NCBI RefSeq assembly: GCF_021502655.1
Contig: NZ_JAKFFT010000013.1
Location: 1 to 64,000 of the forward strand
DNA length: 64,000 bases
Direction: 5' to 3'
Origin: Dyadobacter sp. CY347
GTDB lineage: Bacteria > Bacteroidota > Bacteroidia > Cytophagales > Spirosomataceae
Positions 16,449 to 25,045 of this stretch are shown here, piece by piece. The notes beneath the pieces are model-generated. The model saw only the letters and a list, made by a program, of their open reading frames with translations. It did not search any database and had not been told where the DNA came from. Position numbers and translations under genes: made by a program. The first letter of the stretch is position 1. The number at the start of each line of letters is the position of its first letter.

Positions 16449-18782
16449 ATGGACTCGTTAACAAAGTTTACCGAAAAAATTACGGAACGATTAGATGCCA
16501 CATTTAAGCCGATATTCTTCCGTGCTAATAATGAAGATGATAAAAAGAGATTGGAAGTTCTTATTGAACGTAACCCAAACATCTTAATATTTGATACTAT
16601 TTACGATCAGCTTTCCGAGCTCGTCAAAATTGAGAACCCTTCTGTAACTTTAAGTCCTGAACAGTCACATGAACATCTACAAAGAAAACTAGGCGGGTTG
16701 ACGTATAGTGAATATGGTATATGGGTTTTTTATCCTTGGAGCAGACGTCTTGTCCACCTATTGGATAATGAAGAATTTGGTAAGGTTAGAACTAACCGCA
16801 ATAATTATATTATTACCCCTGAAGAACAGCAGGTATTATCTACAAAAAAGATTGGCATAATAGGCCTATCGATAGGGCACTCAGTGGCAATGACCTTAGC
16901 AACTGAAAGATCTGTTGGAGAGTTGCGATTAGCTGATTTCGATCTAATCGAGCTATCAAATCTTAACCGTATCCAAACGGGAACACATAATTTGGGTTTA
17001 AATAAATCCATTGTCGCTGCACGAGCAATTGCAGAAATTGATCCGTTTATAAGCGTACGTATTTATCGCGGAGGAATTTCAGATAGTAATATCAATGATT
17101 TTTTAACAGAAGGTGGTAAGCTTGATTTATTAGTGGAAGTATGTGATGGTTTAGATATCAAGGTTCTTGCGCGTCACCGTGCTCGTGCCTATAAGATTCC
17201 AGTAATCATGGACACTAGTGATAAGGGAATGATTGATATTGAACGATTTGACAAAGATCCTTTTCGCCCGATTTTACATGGCCTGCTAGCTGATGTTGAT
17301 CCGGTTAGTTTGAAGAATCTATCTACAAAAGAAAAAATACCGTTTGTAGTCAAGATGATTGATACTGACAAAATTTCGAATCGCTTGAAAGCTTCGTTGA
17401 TTGAGGTTGAGCAAACCATTTCTTCCTGGCCACAACTTGGCTCAGCAGTTGCACTTGGTGGTGCAACCACGGCTGATACGTGCCGAAAAATCCTTCTAGA
17501 GACAGATATTCGGTCAGGGCGGTATTACGTCGATATCAACAAGATCATTGGGGTTCAACAAAGTGGCACATTACAGTCAGAATCACCAGTCAGTTTGAAC
17601 AACCCATCATCCTTCGATTTTGCGCCATTTACATTAACTGTTGACCAATTCGATTTTGATACCATTCAAGATCGCGTAGATTTATGTGAGCACCAGATAC
17701 AAGCAATTTGTTATGCTGCGCTGCAAGCCCCGTCCGGAGGGAATTCCCAGCCTTGTAAATGGATAGTTAAAAATAGCACTTTTTTCCTATTCTATGACCA
17801 GGACCGTGCAGGTGGGTGGCTCAACGTCGATAACCTTGGATTATATATTGCGCTTGGTACTGCAATAGAGAATATTTATATAAAGGCCCTGCAACTGAAT
17901 CTCAATTCAAATATACATTACTACCCTCTTGGATTGGAAGGCCAAATGGTTGCTGCTATTTCATTCAGCCACCTCAACTCAGACCACGTACTACAGGAGT
18001 TAAGAGGTTTGGCAAAATATATTTTTATTAGAAACACAAATAGAAATCAGGGGGATAGACACTTTTTGCCTAATAGCTTTTACGATATCTTACAGGGTGT
18101 ATCAAGATCTGTTTCCGGTTGCGATCTTCAAATAATCAATGGAGACGAACAACTTGATGAATTGGGCGAAATTTTGTCAGCATGCGATCGGGTGAGATTA
18201 TTGACCGAGCAGGCCCACGCTGATTTCTATAAGGAAATGAGATGGTCAGCCGCCGAAGCCGAAAAAACAGGGGATGGTGTCGAAGTGGAGTTATTGGATA
18301 TGACGGTAGAAGACCTCGTTGGGCTTCGCGTTGCGAGGGACTGGAACTCGGTTAAGTTGCTTAATAGTTGGAACAAAGGCAGAGGTCTTCAAAAAATGAC
18401 ACGAGAAAGCTTAAAGAGTGCTTCGGCAATCGCCTTAATTTCCGTTTCAAGCACTCAAATAACAGATTTTATTGAAGCTGGACGCTGTGTCGAACGAATC
18501 TGGTTATGTGCAAATGGGCTCGGATTAGCTGTGCAGCCAATGTATACTATTATCCCCTTACTTCAACGGACCAAAACTGGCGATTTAGAGGAATTTTCAA
18601 CTGAGATTAAGCAAGAAATTAAAGACATAACTTCACGCTTTGAGAATATAGTCAGTATCGGCGATCAAGAAAGTGCTGTGTTTGCCTTTAAATTGTCAGT
18701 TGCTGATCAGGTACATAAGAAATCCAGTAGACTACCTTTTGATCAAGTTTTCCATCTTCTATCATCAAATGCACAAGAGTAA
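16449..18782 (+). CDS. ThiF/E1-like plus nitroreductase-like fusion (Rv1355c family)
   Basis: 777 residues. After about 120 N-terminal residues comes a ThiF/MoeB/E1-type adenylation domain: KKIGIIGLSIGHSVA (nucleotide loop, 139-145, not the usual GxGGxG), ADFD (D165), ELSNLNR (R174). The second half is a nitroreductase-like flavoprotein domain starting near 427 (APSGGNSQPCKW) and ending with WLCANGLGLAVQPM. This pairing is the Rv1355c/MoeY-like family. E1-like enzymes adenylate a carboxylate and nitroreductase-like domains oxidise or reduce with FMN, as in azoline/azole or thioamide-type chemistry, so a role in modifying the product of the upstream acyltransferase is plausible but inferred. 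Transcription ends at the strong hairpin at 18799-18845. Confidence 0.8.
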   Translation: MDSLTKFTEKITERLDATFKPIFFRANNEDDKKRLEVLIERNPNILIFDTIYDQLSELVKIENPSVTLSPEQSHEHLQRKLGGLTYSEYGIWVFYPWSRRLVHLLDNEEFGKVRTNRNNYIITPEEQQVLSTKKIGIIGLSIGHSVAMTLATERSVGELRLADFDLIELSNLNRIQTGTHNLGLNKSIVAARAIAEIDPFISVRIYRGGISDSNINDFLTEGGKLDLLVEVCDGLDIKVLARHRARAYKIPVIMDTSDKGMIDIERFDKDPFRPILHGLLADVDPVSLKNLSTKEKIPFVVKMIDTDKISNRLKASLIEVEQTISSWPQLGSAVALGGATTADTCRKILLETDIRSGRYYVDINKIIGVQQSGTLQSESPVSLNNPSSFDFAPFTLTVDQFDFDTIQDRVDLCEHQIQAICYAALQAPSGGNSQPCKWIVKNSTFFLFYDQDRAGGWLNVDNLGLYIALGTAIENIYIKALQLNLNSNIHYYPLGLEGQMVAAISFSHLNSDHVLQELRGLAKYIFIRNTNRNQGDRHFLPNSFYDILQGVSRSVSGCDLQIINGDEQLDELGEILSACDRVRLLTEQAHADFYKEMRWSAAEAEKTGDGVEVELLDMTVEDLVGLRVARDWNSVKLLNSWNKGRGLQKMTRESLKSASAIALISVSSTQITDFIEAGRCVERIWLCANGLGLAVQPMYTIIPLLQRTKTGDLEEFSTEIKQEIKDITSRFENIVSIGDQESAVFAFKLSVADQVHKKSSRLPFDQVFHLLSSNAQE

Positions 18783-18798
18783 GAAGTTGATGTAAAAG

Positions 18799-18845
18799 AC
18801 GTATTAAAAAAGACTTTAACTTTGTTAAAGTCTTTTTTAATACGT
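18799..18845. terminator. Strong bidirectional terminator hairpin
   Basis: A perfect stem of about 21-22 bp, ACGTATTAAAAAAGACTTTA at 18799 onward with its complement ending at 18845, around a 3-5 nt loop. A-tracts and T-tracts on both arms make it work in both directions. It lies between the convergent ends of the ThiF fusion gene and the receiver-only gene, whose TAA stop (18837-18839) is inside the right arm. Confidence 0.85.
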
Positions 18846-19268
18846 AAAGCCAGCAGGAATGTTTTCGATCATTGAATGCAAAGCTTCGATTGTCATATAT
18901 ATCTTATTCTTTCTGATTTCATTAATACATTTAATTAATTCTGATGCTGGGCTACACTTAGAAACATAACCACTGGCCCCAGCAGAAAAATATTTAATAC
19001 AAATTTGATTTGCTGGCAAGTCATCATAAACAATAACCGGACACTTAAAGACCTTTTTAATGGCTGGAATCAAATGAAAAGGATCTACAACGACCTCCCT
19101 GGCAATGCCTACTATAAATATGTCTGGCTTACAGTCTGGATTCTGTGCCTGAAAGGAAAAGATATCGTTGGCAGCCAATATTCGGACGCCCTGTAACGAC
19201 TTTTTTATCGTGAGCTTTGTCCCCATGAGCACAATAGGAAATCTGTCTATTAAAGCAATTGTTAACAT
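18837..19268 (-). CDS. Receiver-only protein without phospho-acceptor aspartate
   Basis: 143 residues with the alpha/beta receiver fold of NarL/FixJ-type regulators (LTIALIDRFPIVLMG at the start, KCPVIVYDD, FSAGASGYVSKCSPASELIKCINEI). The helix-turn-helix that normally follows is absent; the protein stops after about 20 extra residues. Where the phospho-acceptor Asp should stand, the sequence is KPDIFIVGIA, with Gly in its place, and the N-terminal acidic pair is reduced to one Asp, while the switch Lys (YVSK) is kept. So it cannot be phosphorylated in the usual way. It may bind a ligand or another regulator. It is convergent with the biosynthetic-looking operon and shares its terminator. Confidence 0.8.
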   Translation of the reverse strand: MLTIALIDRFPIVLMGTKLTIKKSLQGVRILAANDIFSFQAQNPDCKPDIFIVGIAREVVVDPFHLIPAIKKVFKCPVIVYDDLPANQICIKYFSAGASGYVSKCSPASELIKCINEIRKNKIYMTIEALHSMIENIPAGFTY

Positions 19269-19330
19269 AGTGGTATATTTAAAGTGATTAGATAAATTAA
19301 TTTGTATTTTTCAGATTAACGAATAACAAA

Positions 19331-19352
19331 AAGCCCGACAGGCGTCGGGCAC
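19331..19352 (-). terminator. Intrinsic terminator of lipoprotein operon
   Basis: GCCCGAC (19333-19339) and GTCGGGC (19344-19350) form a GC-rich stem with a 4-nt loop, followed on the minus strand by a run of five T. It lies 61 nt after the stop of the lipoprotein gene (19411) and points in the same direction. Confidence 0.8.
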
Positions 19353-19410
19353 TTTGTGCATTACATACTCAGTCTCCAACTTAAAACCCCCAATATATTA
19401 CCGATAACTA

Positions 19411-20193
19411 TTATTGCAGTTGTGGCTCACTATAAAAGAAATCATCCATGATTACTTTATCAGCCGGACCGACGATCTGCTTATCAACAGCATCTGTGCC
19501 CGTTGTAATAGTAACTTTTGTTACCTTGGTATTTTTAAATACTACTCCAAGAAATGAAAATCCGTTTGCGTCCGTTCTGACAGGAGCATAGAATTTCCCT
19601 AAACTTTTGTTTCCTGCAAAGAATTCGAGTGTGGTTTTATCGGCGACACTTATGTCAGAAAAAATAACCCCGAAGCCCTTTACAAATGCATTGTTGGCTG
19701 TACCAGGAACCTTGAAAGTAACGTCCATTTTTGTGCTGCCAGTTGCTGCGAACGTTCGGGCAGGGCTAAATGTATTGAATTTATTCAGGTCCCCTGGAAG
19801 AACGTCAATGAAATTATTGTTGCTCACACGCAAACCTGTACCAGGCGTAGAAAAGATAGCTCCACGCTTCCTGCCAGCAGGCGCGGCAGGATCAGTACTG
19901 TTAAAAAAGTCACCTGGGAAGGTATTGGTATTAGTAAGATTATCTGGAACAGCGTCCCAGTTAATTTCACGTCTACCAACTGGTGGTTGATTTGGCGTTG
20001 TATTTAAAGGATCTCCAAGCAAACCTCTAAAATCGGCAAGCTCAGAGGTAAGATCTCCGCTTCCCTTGATAACTGTATACTCAGGCGTCGGATCCACTTC
20101 TGGCTCATGGTCTTTTACGCAAGCGCTTAATAATGCTATGCAAAAAATTCCTGCATATTTCGAAAATGTGATCATTGTTCTGTACTTCTTCAT
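19411..20193 (-). CDS. Secreted lipoprotein of unknown function
   Basis: 260 residues. A lipoprotein signal ends in LLSAC (Cys25), followed by an acidic/proline linker. The body, with GRREINWDAVPDN, TFPGDFFN and a repeated beta-strand pattern, resembles a widespread bacterial extracellular beta-sandwich domain with no assigned function. No catalytic motif is seen. It lies 138 nt downstream of the T9SS cargo gene (20332-21624) in the same direction, with a hairpin between them, and ends at an intrinsic terminator. Possibly part of the S74/T9SS cargo/lipoprotein group. Confidence 0.8.
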   Translation of the reverse strand: MKKYRTMITFSKYAGIFCIALLSACVKDHEPEVDPTPEYTVIKGSGDLTSELADFRGLLGDPLNTTPNQPPVGRREINWDAVPDNLTNTNTFPGDFFNSTDPAAPAGRKRGAIFSTPGTGLRVSNNNFIDVLPGDLNKFNTFSPARTFAATGSTKMDVTFKVPGTANNAFVKGFGVIFSDISVADKTTLEFFAGNKSLGKFYAPVRTDANGFSFLGVVFKNTKVTKVTITTGTDAVDKQIVGPADKVIMDDFFYSEPQLQ

Positions 20194-20264
20194 TCTGTTT
20201 TTAAGTTGAAAATAGGTTTGATAAAATTTAATTGTAACGACTATTAACGTTTCCAGCTATCCCA

Positions 20265-20316
20265 CCGGCGCACTTAGTCGACTAGTTAGGTTTGCACTTT
20301 CAATGAAAGTGCGCCG
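20265..20316. other. Two mutually exclusive hairpins after T9SS cargo gene
   Basis: CGGCGCACTT (20265-20274) can pair with AAGTGCGCCG (20307-20316); alternatively GCACTTTCA (20294-20302) pairs with TGAAAGTGC (20304-20312). Both use the same right arm, so only one can form at a time. No clear T tract follows. It could be a terminator or an attenuator before the lipoprotein gene. Confidence 0.45.
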
Positions 20317-20331
20317 ATCGGGAATAGAGGA

Positions 20332-21624
20332 TTAATGATTGATTACTATTTTTTCTGTCCGCGAATTACCGTCCGTCAGCTTGACTGTTACCAGGTAAAT
20401 ACCATTGGCCAATTTGCCAACATGGACACCTTCTTGCGAAACTGCACCGGATTGATATACCCGTATTCCTGAAATATTATGAATGGTTACTTGCTGTATT
20501 TTTTGCAAATCAGCATCCTTAAAATGCAAGACATCAGAAACCGGATTCGGGTACATTGTTAGAAAGTTGGTTGAACCTTCAAATGAGACGGTCAACACTT
20601 TGCTGTATGCAAAAGTCTGATCATTATCGACCATTTTCAGACGATAATAATTACTGCCCCGCAAAGGGGATGTGTCCATAAAAGCATATTCTAATAGCGC
20701 TTTGCTTTCCCCAACCGCGCTTTGCTTGCCGATCACATTCCAATCCTTCGCATTGGCGCTACGCTCGATCTGGAAATAATCTGCATTGATTTCTTCCGCC
20801 GTTCTCCAGTCCAGATTAACCTGGTTACCCTCTTTACGGGCGTTAAAGCTGATCAGTGTCACAGGCAGCACTTCCTCTGAAACTGAACCGACCGTGATCG
20901 CACTATATTCTGACATCGTGCTGGTAGTTAATGTACCGATAACAATAGTCCCATCCGTATTAGTGGCTGGCGCTATATCGCCGCTCAGGTTTACCCACAT
21001 TCCTGCTGTGTTGTTCCATCCCACCAAGCGGATGTTCTCAGGCTCATAGCCTTCTATTGCTGAATGATCGACAATAGAAACCTCAATGCGGATTTCGGAT
21101 TCCTGTGCTGGAACTGCCAAGGGCACCCAGTCCCAAAACCCTTGCTTAGATACCACTGTCAGCTTACTTACACCAAGTTCCCCCTCACTACTTACCAATT
21201 TAGTGTCATGCGGACCGCCAGTAGGGTCTAATGCAGTGCCTGGATCGCCTTTCCAGTAAGCCACTGACAACCTGATGGGCGTAGGATTTGACAATGAAAG
21301 CGTCATCGACCTTACATCCTCGCCCTGCTGGTCCCCAACCGGGAACGAAAATGGCTCGCTTCCTATTCTGGTAACATAACCATTTACGTAACCTGCATCG
21401 CTAGTTCCGTCAGAAAAAGCATCGTCTGCAAAAAACACAGAGCTTTCCCCGGGATTACTGCGTGGCGTGATGATATGCGCACCAAAGGACATCGGATTGG
21501 AATGTACTCTCAAATTTCCTCCCGGAAAGCACTGAACCGTGCTGTATACTCGACTCGGCACCTGCGCGTAGGTCATGACAGGACCGCACAAAAGGCATAA
21601 TATTGTATAAAATTTATTTTTCAT
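20332..21624 (-). CDS. T9SS type A sorting-domain secreted protein
   Basis: 430 residues. A signal peptide of about 20 residues (ending TYA) precedes a region homologous to the protein at 4689-5963 (GAHIITPRSN, YVNGYVTRIG, FPVGDQQGEDVR). Then come the LPVTLISFNAR linker, the fibronectin-like WRTAEEINADYFQIERSANAKDW module and a T9SS type A sorting domain (MYPNPVSDVLHFKDADLQ, GIYLVTVKLTDG). It would be exported by T9SS and processed by a PorU-type sortase. It lies 103 nt downstream of the S74 gene at 21728-23266 in the same direction. The same pairing, in reversed order, is seen at 3056-5963. Confidence 0.92.
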   Translation of the reverse strand: MKNKFYTILCLLCGPVMTYAQVPSRVYSTVQCFPGGNLRVHSNPMSFGAHIITPRSNPGESSVFFADDAFSDGTSDAGYVNGYVTRIGSEPFSFPVGDQQGEDVRSMTLSLSNPTPIRLSVAYWKGDPGTALDPTGGPHDTKLVSSEGELGVSKLTVVSKQGFWDWVPLAVPAQESEIRIEVSIVDHSAIEGYEPENIRLVGWNNTAGMWVNLSGDIAPATNTDGTIVIGTLTTSTMSEYSAITVGSVSEEVLPVTLISFNARKEGNQVNLDWRTAEEINADYFQIERSANAKDWNVIGKQSAVGESKALLEYAFMDTSPLRGSNYYRLKMVDNDQTFAYSKVLTVSFEGSTNFLTMYPNPVSDVLHFKDADLQKIQQVTIHNISGIRVYQSGAVSQEGVHVGKLANGIYLVTVKLTDGNSRTEKIVINH

Positions 21625-21727
21625 CTCTCTAATTTAAAATGGTTAACTAAGAGCGAACGAAAAAACGGTATTGAATATACGTTATTTCGTTCGGCTTGAA
21701 ATGCATCACAGATACTTCACAAAACTC

Positions 21728-23266
21728 TTATTTGGAAGCTTTGCTAGCAGCAGTTGCCGGAGCAAAGAGCTGCTCCTTGATCTGTGCCAGTTCAGCTGAC
21801 AAAGCAGCGACCGCCTTAGAAGACTGATCAAGTAGTGCAACCTTACCAGTTAACTGTTGGTTTTGATTTGTCAACGCCTCAATTTGCTTTTGTTGCTCCT
21901 GGATCGCTTTGGTAAGTACGGGGATTAGCGAGTTATAATCGAGTGCCAATGTTTTGTCGGCATCTTTACCTTCCCGCACCAGTTGTGGCAGTATTTTCTG
22001 AACCTCCTGTGCGATAAAGCCTATCTCGGACTTCTCATAATCTTTGCTCCCAATGGATGCTTTTTTCTCATAGCTAACTGGATTCAATTTAGAAACAAGC
22101 GCTAAGCCATTCTCAACGGCATGGATATTGCGTTTCAGTCTGGCATCAGATGTTAACGCTACACCTTTACTTCTAACCTCGCCAGTAGCATTAATGTCTC
22201 CACCCACAGATAGTTGGTAGTCAGGGGATATATCATTAATGCCGACAAAACCATTATCACCTACCAATGTCATGGGTACGAAGAAGGGAGCATTCACATC
22301 CGTATCTTGAATACGGAAGAGCATCTTTCTGCTGTTTTCGTTAAAAGTGATCTCGCCAGCTGAAAGGCTGTTATGCGTGTCGGAAAATAAAATTTTAGAA
22401 TCCCCACTAGTACTAAATAATCGCAGCGTACTATTCTTTAGCACCGAACCCGAAGTTGAACTAATTGGAGCATCACCGTCTGAGACGTAAATGCCATCCG
22501 GGCCACTAACGTTCAAGTGTCCTACTGATGGTGTTTTTGTACCAATTCCTATCCTACCACTAGGTAAAATACGCATACGTTCAATTGGCTTCGATTCATT
22601 GGAGGGGTTGGGATTGGTACGAAAAACAAGTGGTGTGTTTGATATAGCTTGAATACCAACCACTTGATCTGTGGGGAAATTTTCGGCAAATAAACTAGCC
22701 CATTTCTGCTCGCCTTGCCCCGAGCCATAATCTGCAATAACTTCAACCGAAGCGGATGTGTTTTCAGGATCTTGAGATCTCACAATCACTTTCTGGGTAC
22801 CAAATCCACCATGATAAATGGTTTTTGCAATATCGCCGGGAGCAGATGGATGTTCTGTATCAGGCGAAGTATTAGGATCGTCTAAAAGCCAGTCAAAATC
22901 CTCACTAGGCGCCGCAGCTTCGCTCGGCACGTATTTTGCCGCAATCCAGCTAAGGCCATCCCAATAATAGACCCCTACTCCTTCATTTATTGTCGCACTT
23001 TTAATGTCAGGATTCATGTTGTAAACCTGCATACCCGCCACCGGAGTTCCGTCTAAGCTCCAGTCAGAGGTAGAATTAAGAGAAACCCTTGGCAATAAAA
23101 GGCCCTTCGTGCTGCTCTCAATTTCTAAAGCCGAGGCGGCATTAATTGTTTGTGGATTGTCTCCTACTTTAACCTGTGCAAACGCAGATGTTCCTTCAAA
23201 TGCTAGTCCCGCAGTCAGAACAACTGAAGCAAAAAGCGCAACACGCTTATTGGATAATTTTCTCAT
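21728..23266 (-). CDS. S74-domain (tail-fibre chaperone type) surface protein
   Basis: 512 residues from the ATG at 23266. A longer frame starts at 23326, but its first 20 residues precede the signal peptide MRKLSNKRVALFASVVLTAG, so I chose the inner start. The mature part opens with QVKVGDNPQTINAASALEIES and YYWDGLSW, continues through a variable region, then LTSDARLKRN with S373/K378 and SEIGFIAQEVQKILPQLVREGKD, and ends in a coiled coil with Ala-rich tail. It is the closest in layout to the copy at 56190-57701. Presumed role: cell-surface fibre or adhesin folded by its S74 chaperone. Confidence 0.92.
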   Translation of the reverse strand: MRKLSNKRVALFASVVLTAGLAFEGTSAFAQVKVGDNPQTINAASALEIESSTKGLLLPRVSLNSTSDWSLDGTPVAGMQVYNMNPDIKSATINEGVGVYYWDGLSWIAAKYVPSEAAAPSEDFDWLLDDPNTSPDTEHPSAPGDIAKTIYHGGFGTQKVIVRSQDPENTSASVEVIADYGSGQGEQKWASLFAENFPTDQVVGIQAISNTPLVFRTNPNPSNESKPIERMRILPSGRIGIGTKTPSVGHLNVSGPDGIYVSDGDAPISSTSGSVLKNSTLRLFSTSGDSKILFSDTHNSLSAGEITFNENSRKMLFRIQDTDVNAPFFVPMTLVGDNGFVGINDISPDYQLSVGGDINATGEVRSKGVALTSDARLKRNIHAVENGLALVSKLNPVSYEKKASIGSKDYEKSEIGFIAQEVQKILPQLVREGKDADKTLALDYNSLIPVLTKAIQEQQKQIEALTNQNQQLTGKVALLDQSSKAVAALSAELAQIKEQLFAPATAASKASK

Positions 23267-23470
23267 AATAATGTTGAATGTATGATTGTAAATAATTATT
23301 CTTAACGCAAAAAGAAACGTTAACACAAAAGGGCAAATTCGGAAGAACGATCGACGTGTATTTATGTGTGTGTATAGCCTAACTGCCCCACTTAAACTTA
23401 ATTACACATCCCACAATCCAATTCTCTTGGAATAATAATAAATGCAACTATGATCTTTCGCTTATTGAAC

Positions 23471-23520
23471 CTTATAAATCAAGGCTAGTACCATTACACC
23501 ACAAGCCGTTGATTTATAAG
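23471..23520 (-). terminator. Hairpin after the beta-lactamase-like gene
   Basis: CTTATAAATCAA (23471-23482) and TTGATTTATAAG (23509-23520) form a 12-bp stem, extended by GGCT/AGCC inside. It starts 20 nt after the stop of the gene at 23541 and probably separates it from the S74 gene. Confidence 0.5.
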
Positions 23521-23540
23521 ATTTTATTAGTTTATATAAA

Positions 23541-24749
23541 TTATAACTCTACTAACGACTTCTCGAACAGCAGCGCTATTTCACTTGGAGTTGAAGCGAA
23601 ACTTGCTTGGGGGGTATTTGCAAATATGGCCACTTGAGCGCTACCAAAATTGATAATAAGTGTCTCGCAATTGTGTCCTATACCGCTTTTATAGTAATAC
23701 TTTCCTAACGAGCCTTCAAGCGCGCCATCGTAGCCAATAAGATTGCTTTTCATTAAAATAATATCGGAAGATGGAATAACCTTTAATTGAGAAACTGCAT
23801 ATTGAAGTTGAGCAAACTGAGAAGCGCTCATGTACAATCCAGTTGCACCACCAATTGCATAAGTAGATGGCTTATCTGTTCCCGGTGCGTTACCTGTTTT
23901 TTCAGGATATCCTTGTGTTGAAAGATGTGCAGCTATGGTGCCTGATGCATTCCACGCATCCCAGTCTATTAAACTTGCATCTTTAAGTCCAGCTGGAATG
24001 AAGACATTTTCCTGAACATTCTTACGAAATTCAGATTGATAAAGGGGAAAGTTGGACGCAGACATATTAAGTTGGGTCAATTTCGTTGCATTCCCCTTCT
24101 TACTCATCTCAACTGCATCGATGTAGGGAGTCATAATCCCTAATAAGATATAGTTGATATCGTTGGGCTGCCGAACACTGGTGTTTACATTTCCCTTAAC
24201 AGAAATCTTAATCGATTGTGGCGTTCCATCATATTTCAACCCTGTTTTATGCGCCAGCAGTTGTTCAAAATTTAAATTTTTAAATTGATCGCTTGGCGTC
24301 CAATCTTTTGGCAAGTATGGCCATACCTTTGTTTTTAACGAGAGATTATTTTTTCTAAGAGTCCGGAACACCGCTAGCGCCGTAACATATTGCGTAACCT
24401 GATTTGTTTCCTGCTTCACCGAAGCGCCATGCGAGTGACTGCCACCTGACTCAAAGCTTTTTCTAGCAAATCCATCGCCACCCATTCCCACAAAAACTTC
24501 ATTTCCGCCAGAAAAAATAGAATAGCCAAAAGAAGTTTTTTCTTGCTCCATGTAATCTTCAATTTTTTCAGCTAAGCCGAATGCATCCAATTTTTTAGGA
24601 ATACTAAATTTCGCATTGCTATTATTACCTACTTCCTGCCCTTCAGCCATTGACTCCTGCATAATTTGCTCTTCATTGCAAGATGTGGCTAGTAAAACTG
24701 CACTAAGTACAAGGCAGTTGCTTACCGATTTCAAAAATTGAATTTTCAT
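23541..24749 (-). CDS. Lipoprotein with beta-lactamase/serine-hydrolase fold, catalytic residues lost
   Basis: 402 residues. Lipobox LLATSC puts the lipidated Cys at 24. The body follows the class-C beta-lactamase/penicillin-binding-protein-like family (FEQLLAHKTGLKYDG corresponds to the usual LLxHTSGL; then VFIPAGLKDASLI, YAIGGATGLYMSASQFAQL and GIGHNCETLIINFG). The active-site SxxK tetrad should lie just before the conserved helix at 120-130, but the residues there are N116-Q-V-T119, and the YxN position reads QPND. The enzyme is therefore expected to be inactive and may be a binding or regulatory protein. Array promoter at 24809-24878. A decayed paralogue lies directly upstream. Confidence 0.8.
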   Translation of the reverse strand: MKIQFLKSVSNCLVLSAVLLATSCNEEQIMQESMAEGQEVGNNSNAKFSIPKKLDAFGLAEKIEDYMEQEKTSFGYSIFSGGNEVFVGMGGDGFARKSFESGGSHSHGASVKQETNQVTQYVTALAVFRTLRKNNLSLKTKVWPYLPKDWTPSDQFKNLNFEQLLAHKTGLKYDGTPQSIKISVKGNVNTSVRQPNDINYILLGIMTPYIDAVEMSKKGNATKLTQLNMSASNFPLYQSEFRKNVQENVFIPAGLKDASLIDWDAWNASGTIAAHLSTQGYPEKTGNAPGTDKPSTYAIGGATGLYMSASQFAQLQYAVSQLKVIPSSDIILMKSNLIGYDGALEGSLGKYYYKSGIGHNCETLIINFGSAQVAIFANTPQASFASTPSEIALLFEKSLVEL

Positions 24750-24808
24750 TTTTTAAAAGATTTGTGTAAATAAATATTAAATCTAAGTGCTCAACACTTC
24801 GATGGTAG

Positions 24809-24878
24809 CAAAGGTAGGACATCGAACAAACCTGAACTTTTAACGTATGTTAAAAAGTATAAAAAATTATAAAAACAA
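24809..24878 (-). promoter_or_regulatory. Phased A/T array promoter (site e)
   Basis: Minus strand: TTTTTATAATTTTTTATACT then TTTTTAA, with TTAA at 24850-24853 exactly 33 nt upstream of TACCTTTG (24809-24816). The lipoprotein gene starts 60 nt further on. Confidence 0.65.
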
Positions 24879-24978
24879 AACCATCAACTTGTATTTATTA
24901 CGCAAATCACCTACTATTATTTATTTGATACAAATATTGTTCATAAACAGAAAAGTCAATTCCTTCAGAAAAAGATAT

Positions 24979-25010
24979 TAAAAAAGCATGGCCGAATCTG
25001 ACCATGCTTA
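24979..25010 (-). terminator. Intrinsic terminator behind the decayed paralogue
   Basis: AAGCATGG (24985-24992) and CCATGCTT (25003-25010) form an 8-bp stem followed on the minus strand by six T. It ends the pseudogene at 25046-25570 and is better preserved than the gene itself. Confidence 0.75.
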
Positions 25011-25045
25011 AATACAACAGTTGAGTAAAAATCGATTATTTTACA

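Noticed and set aside
23267..23326. Upstream start for the fourth S74 gene
   Set aside because: The signal peptide begins at the inner Met (23266), as in the other copies.
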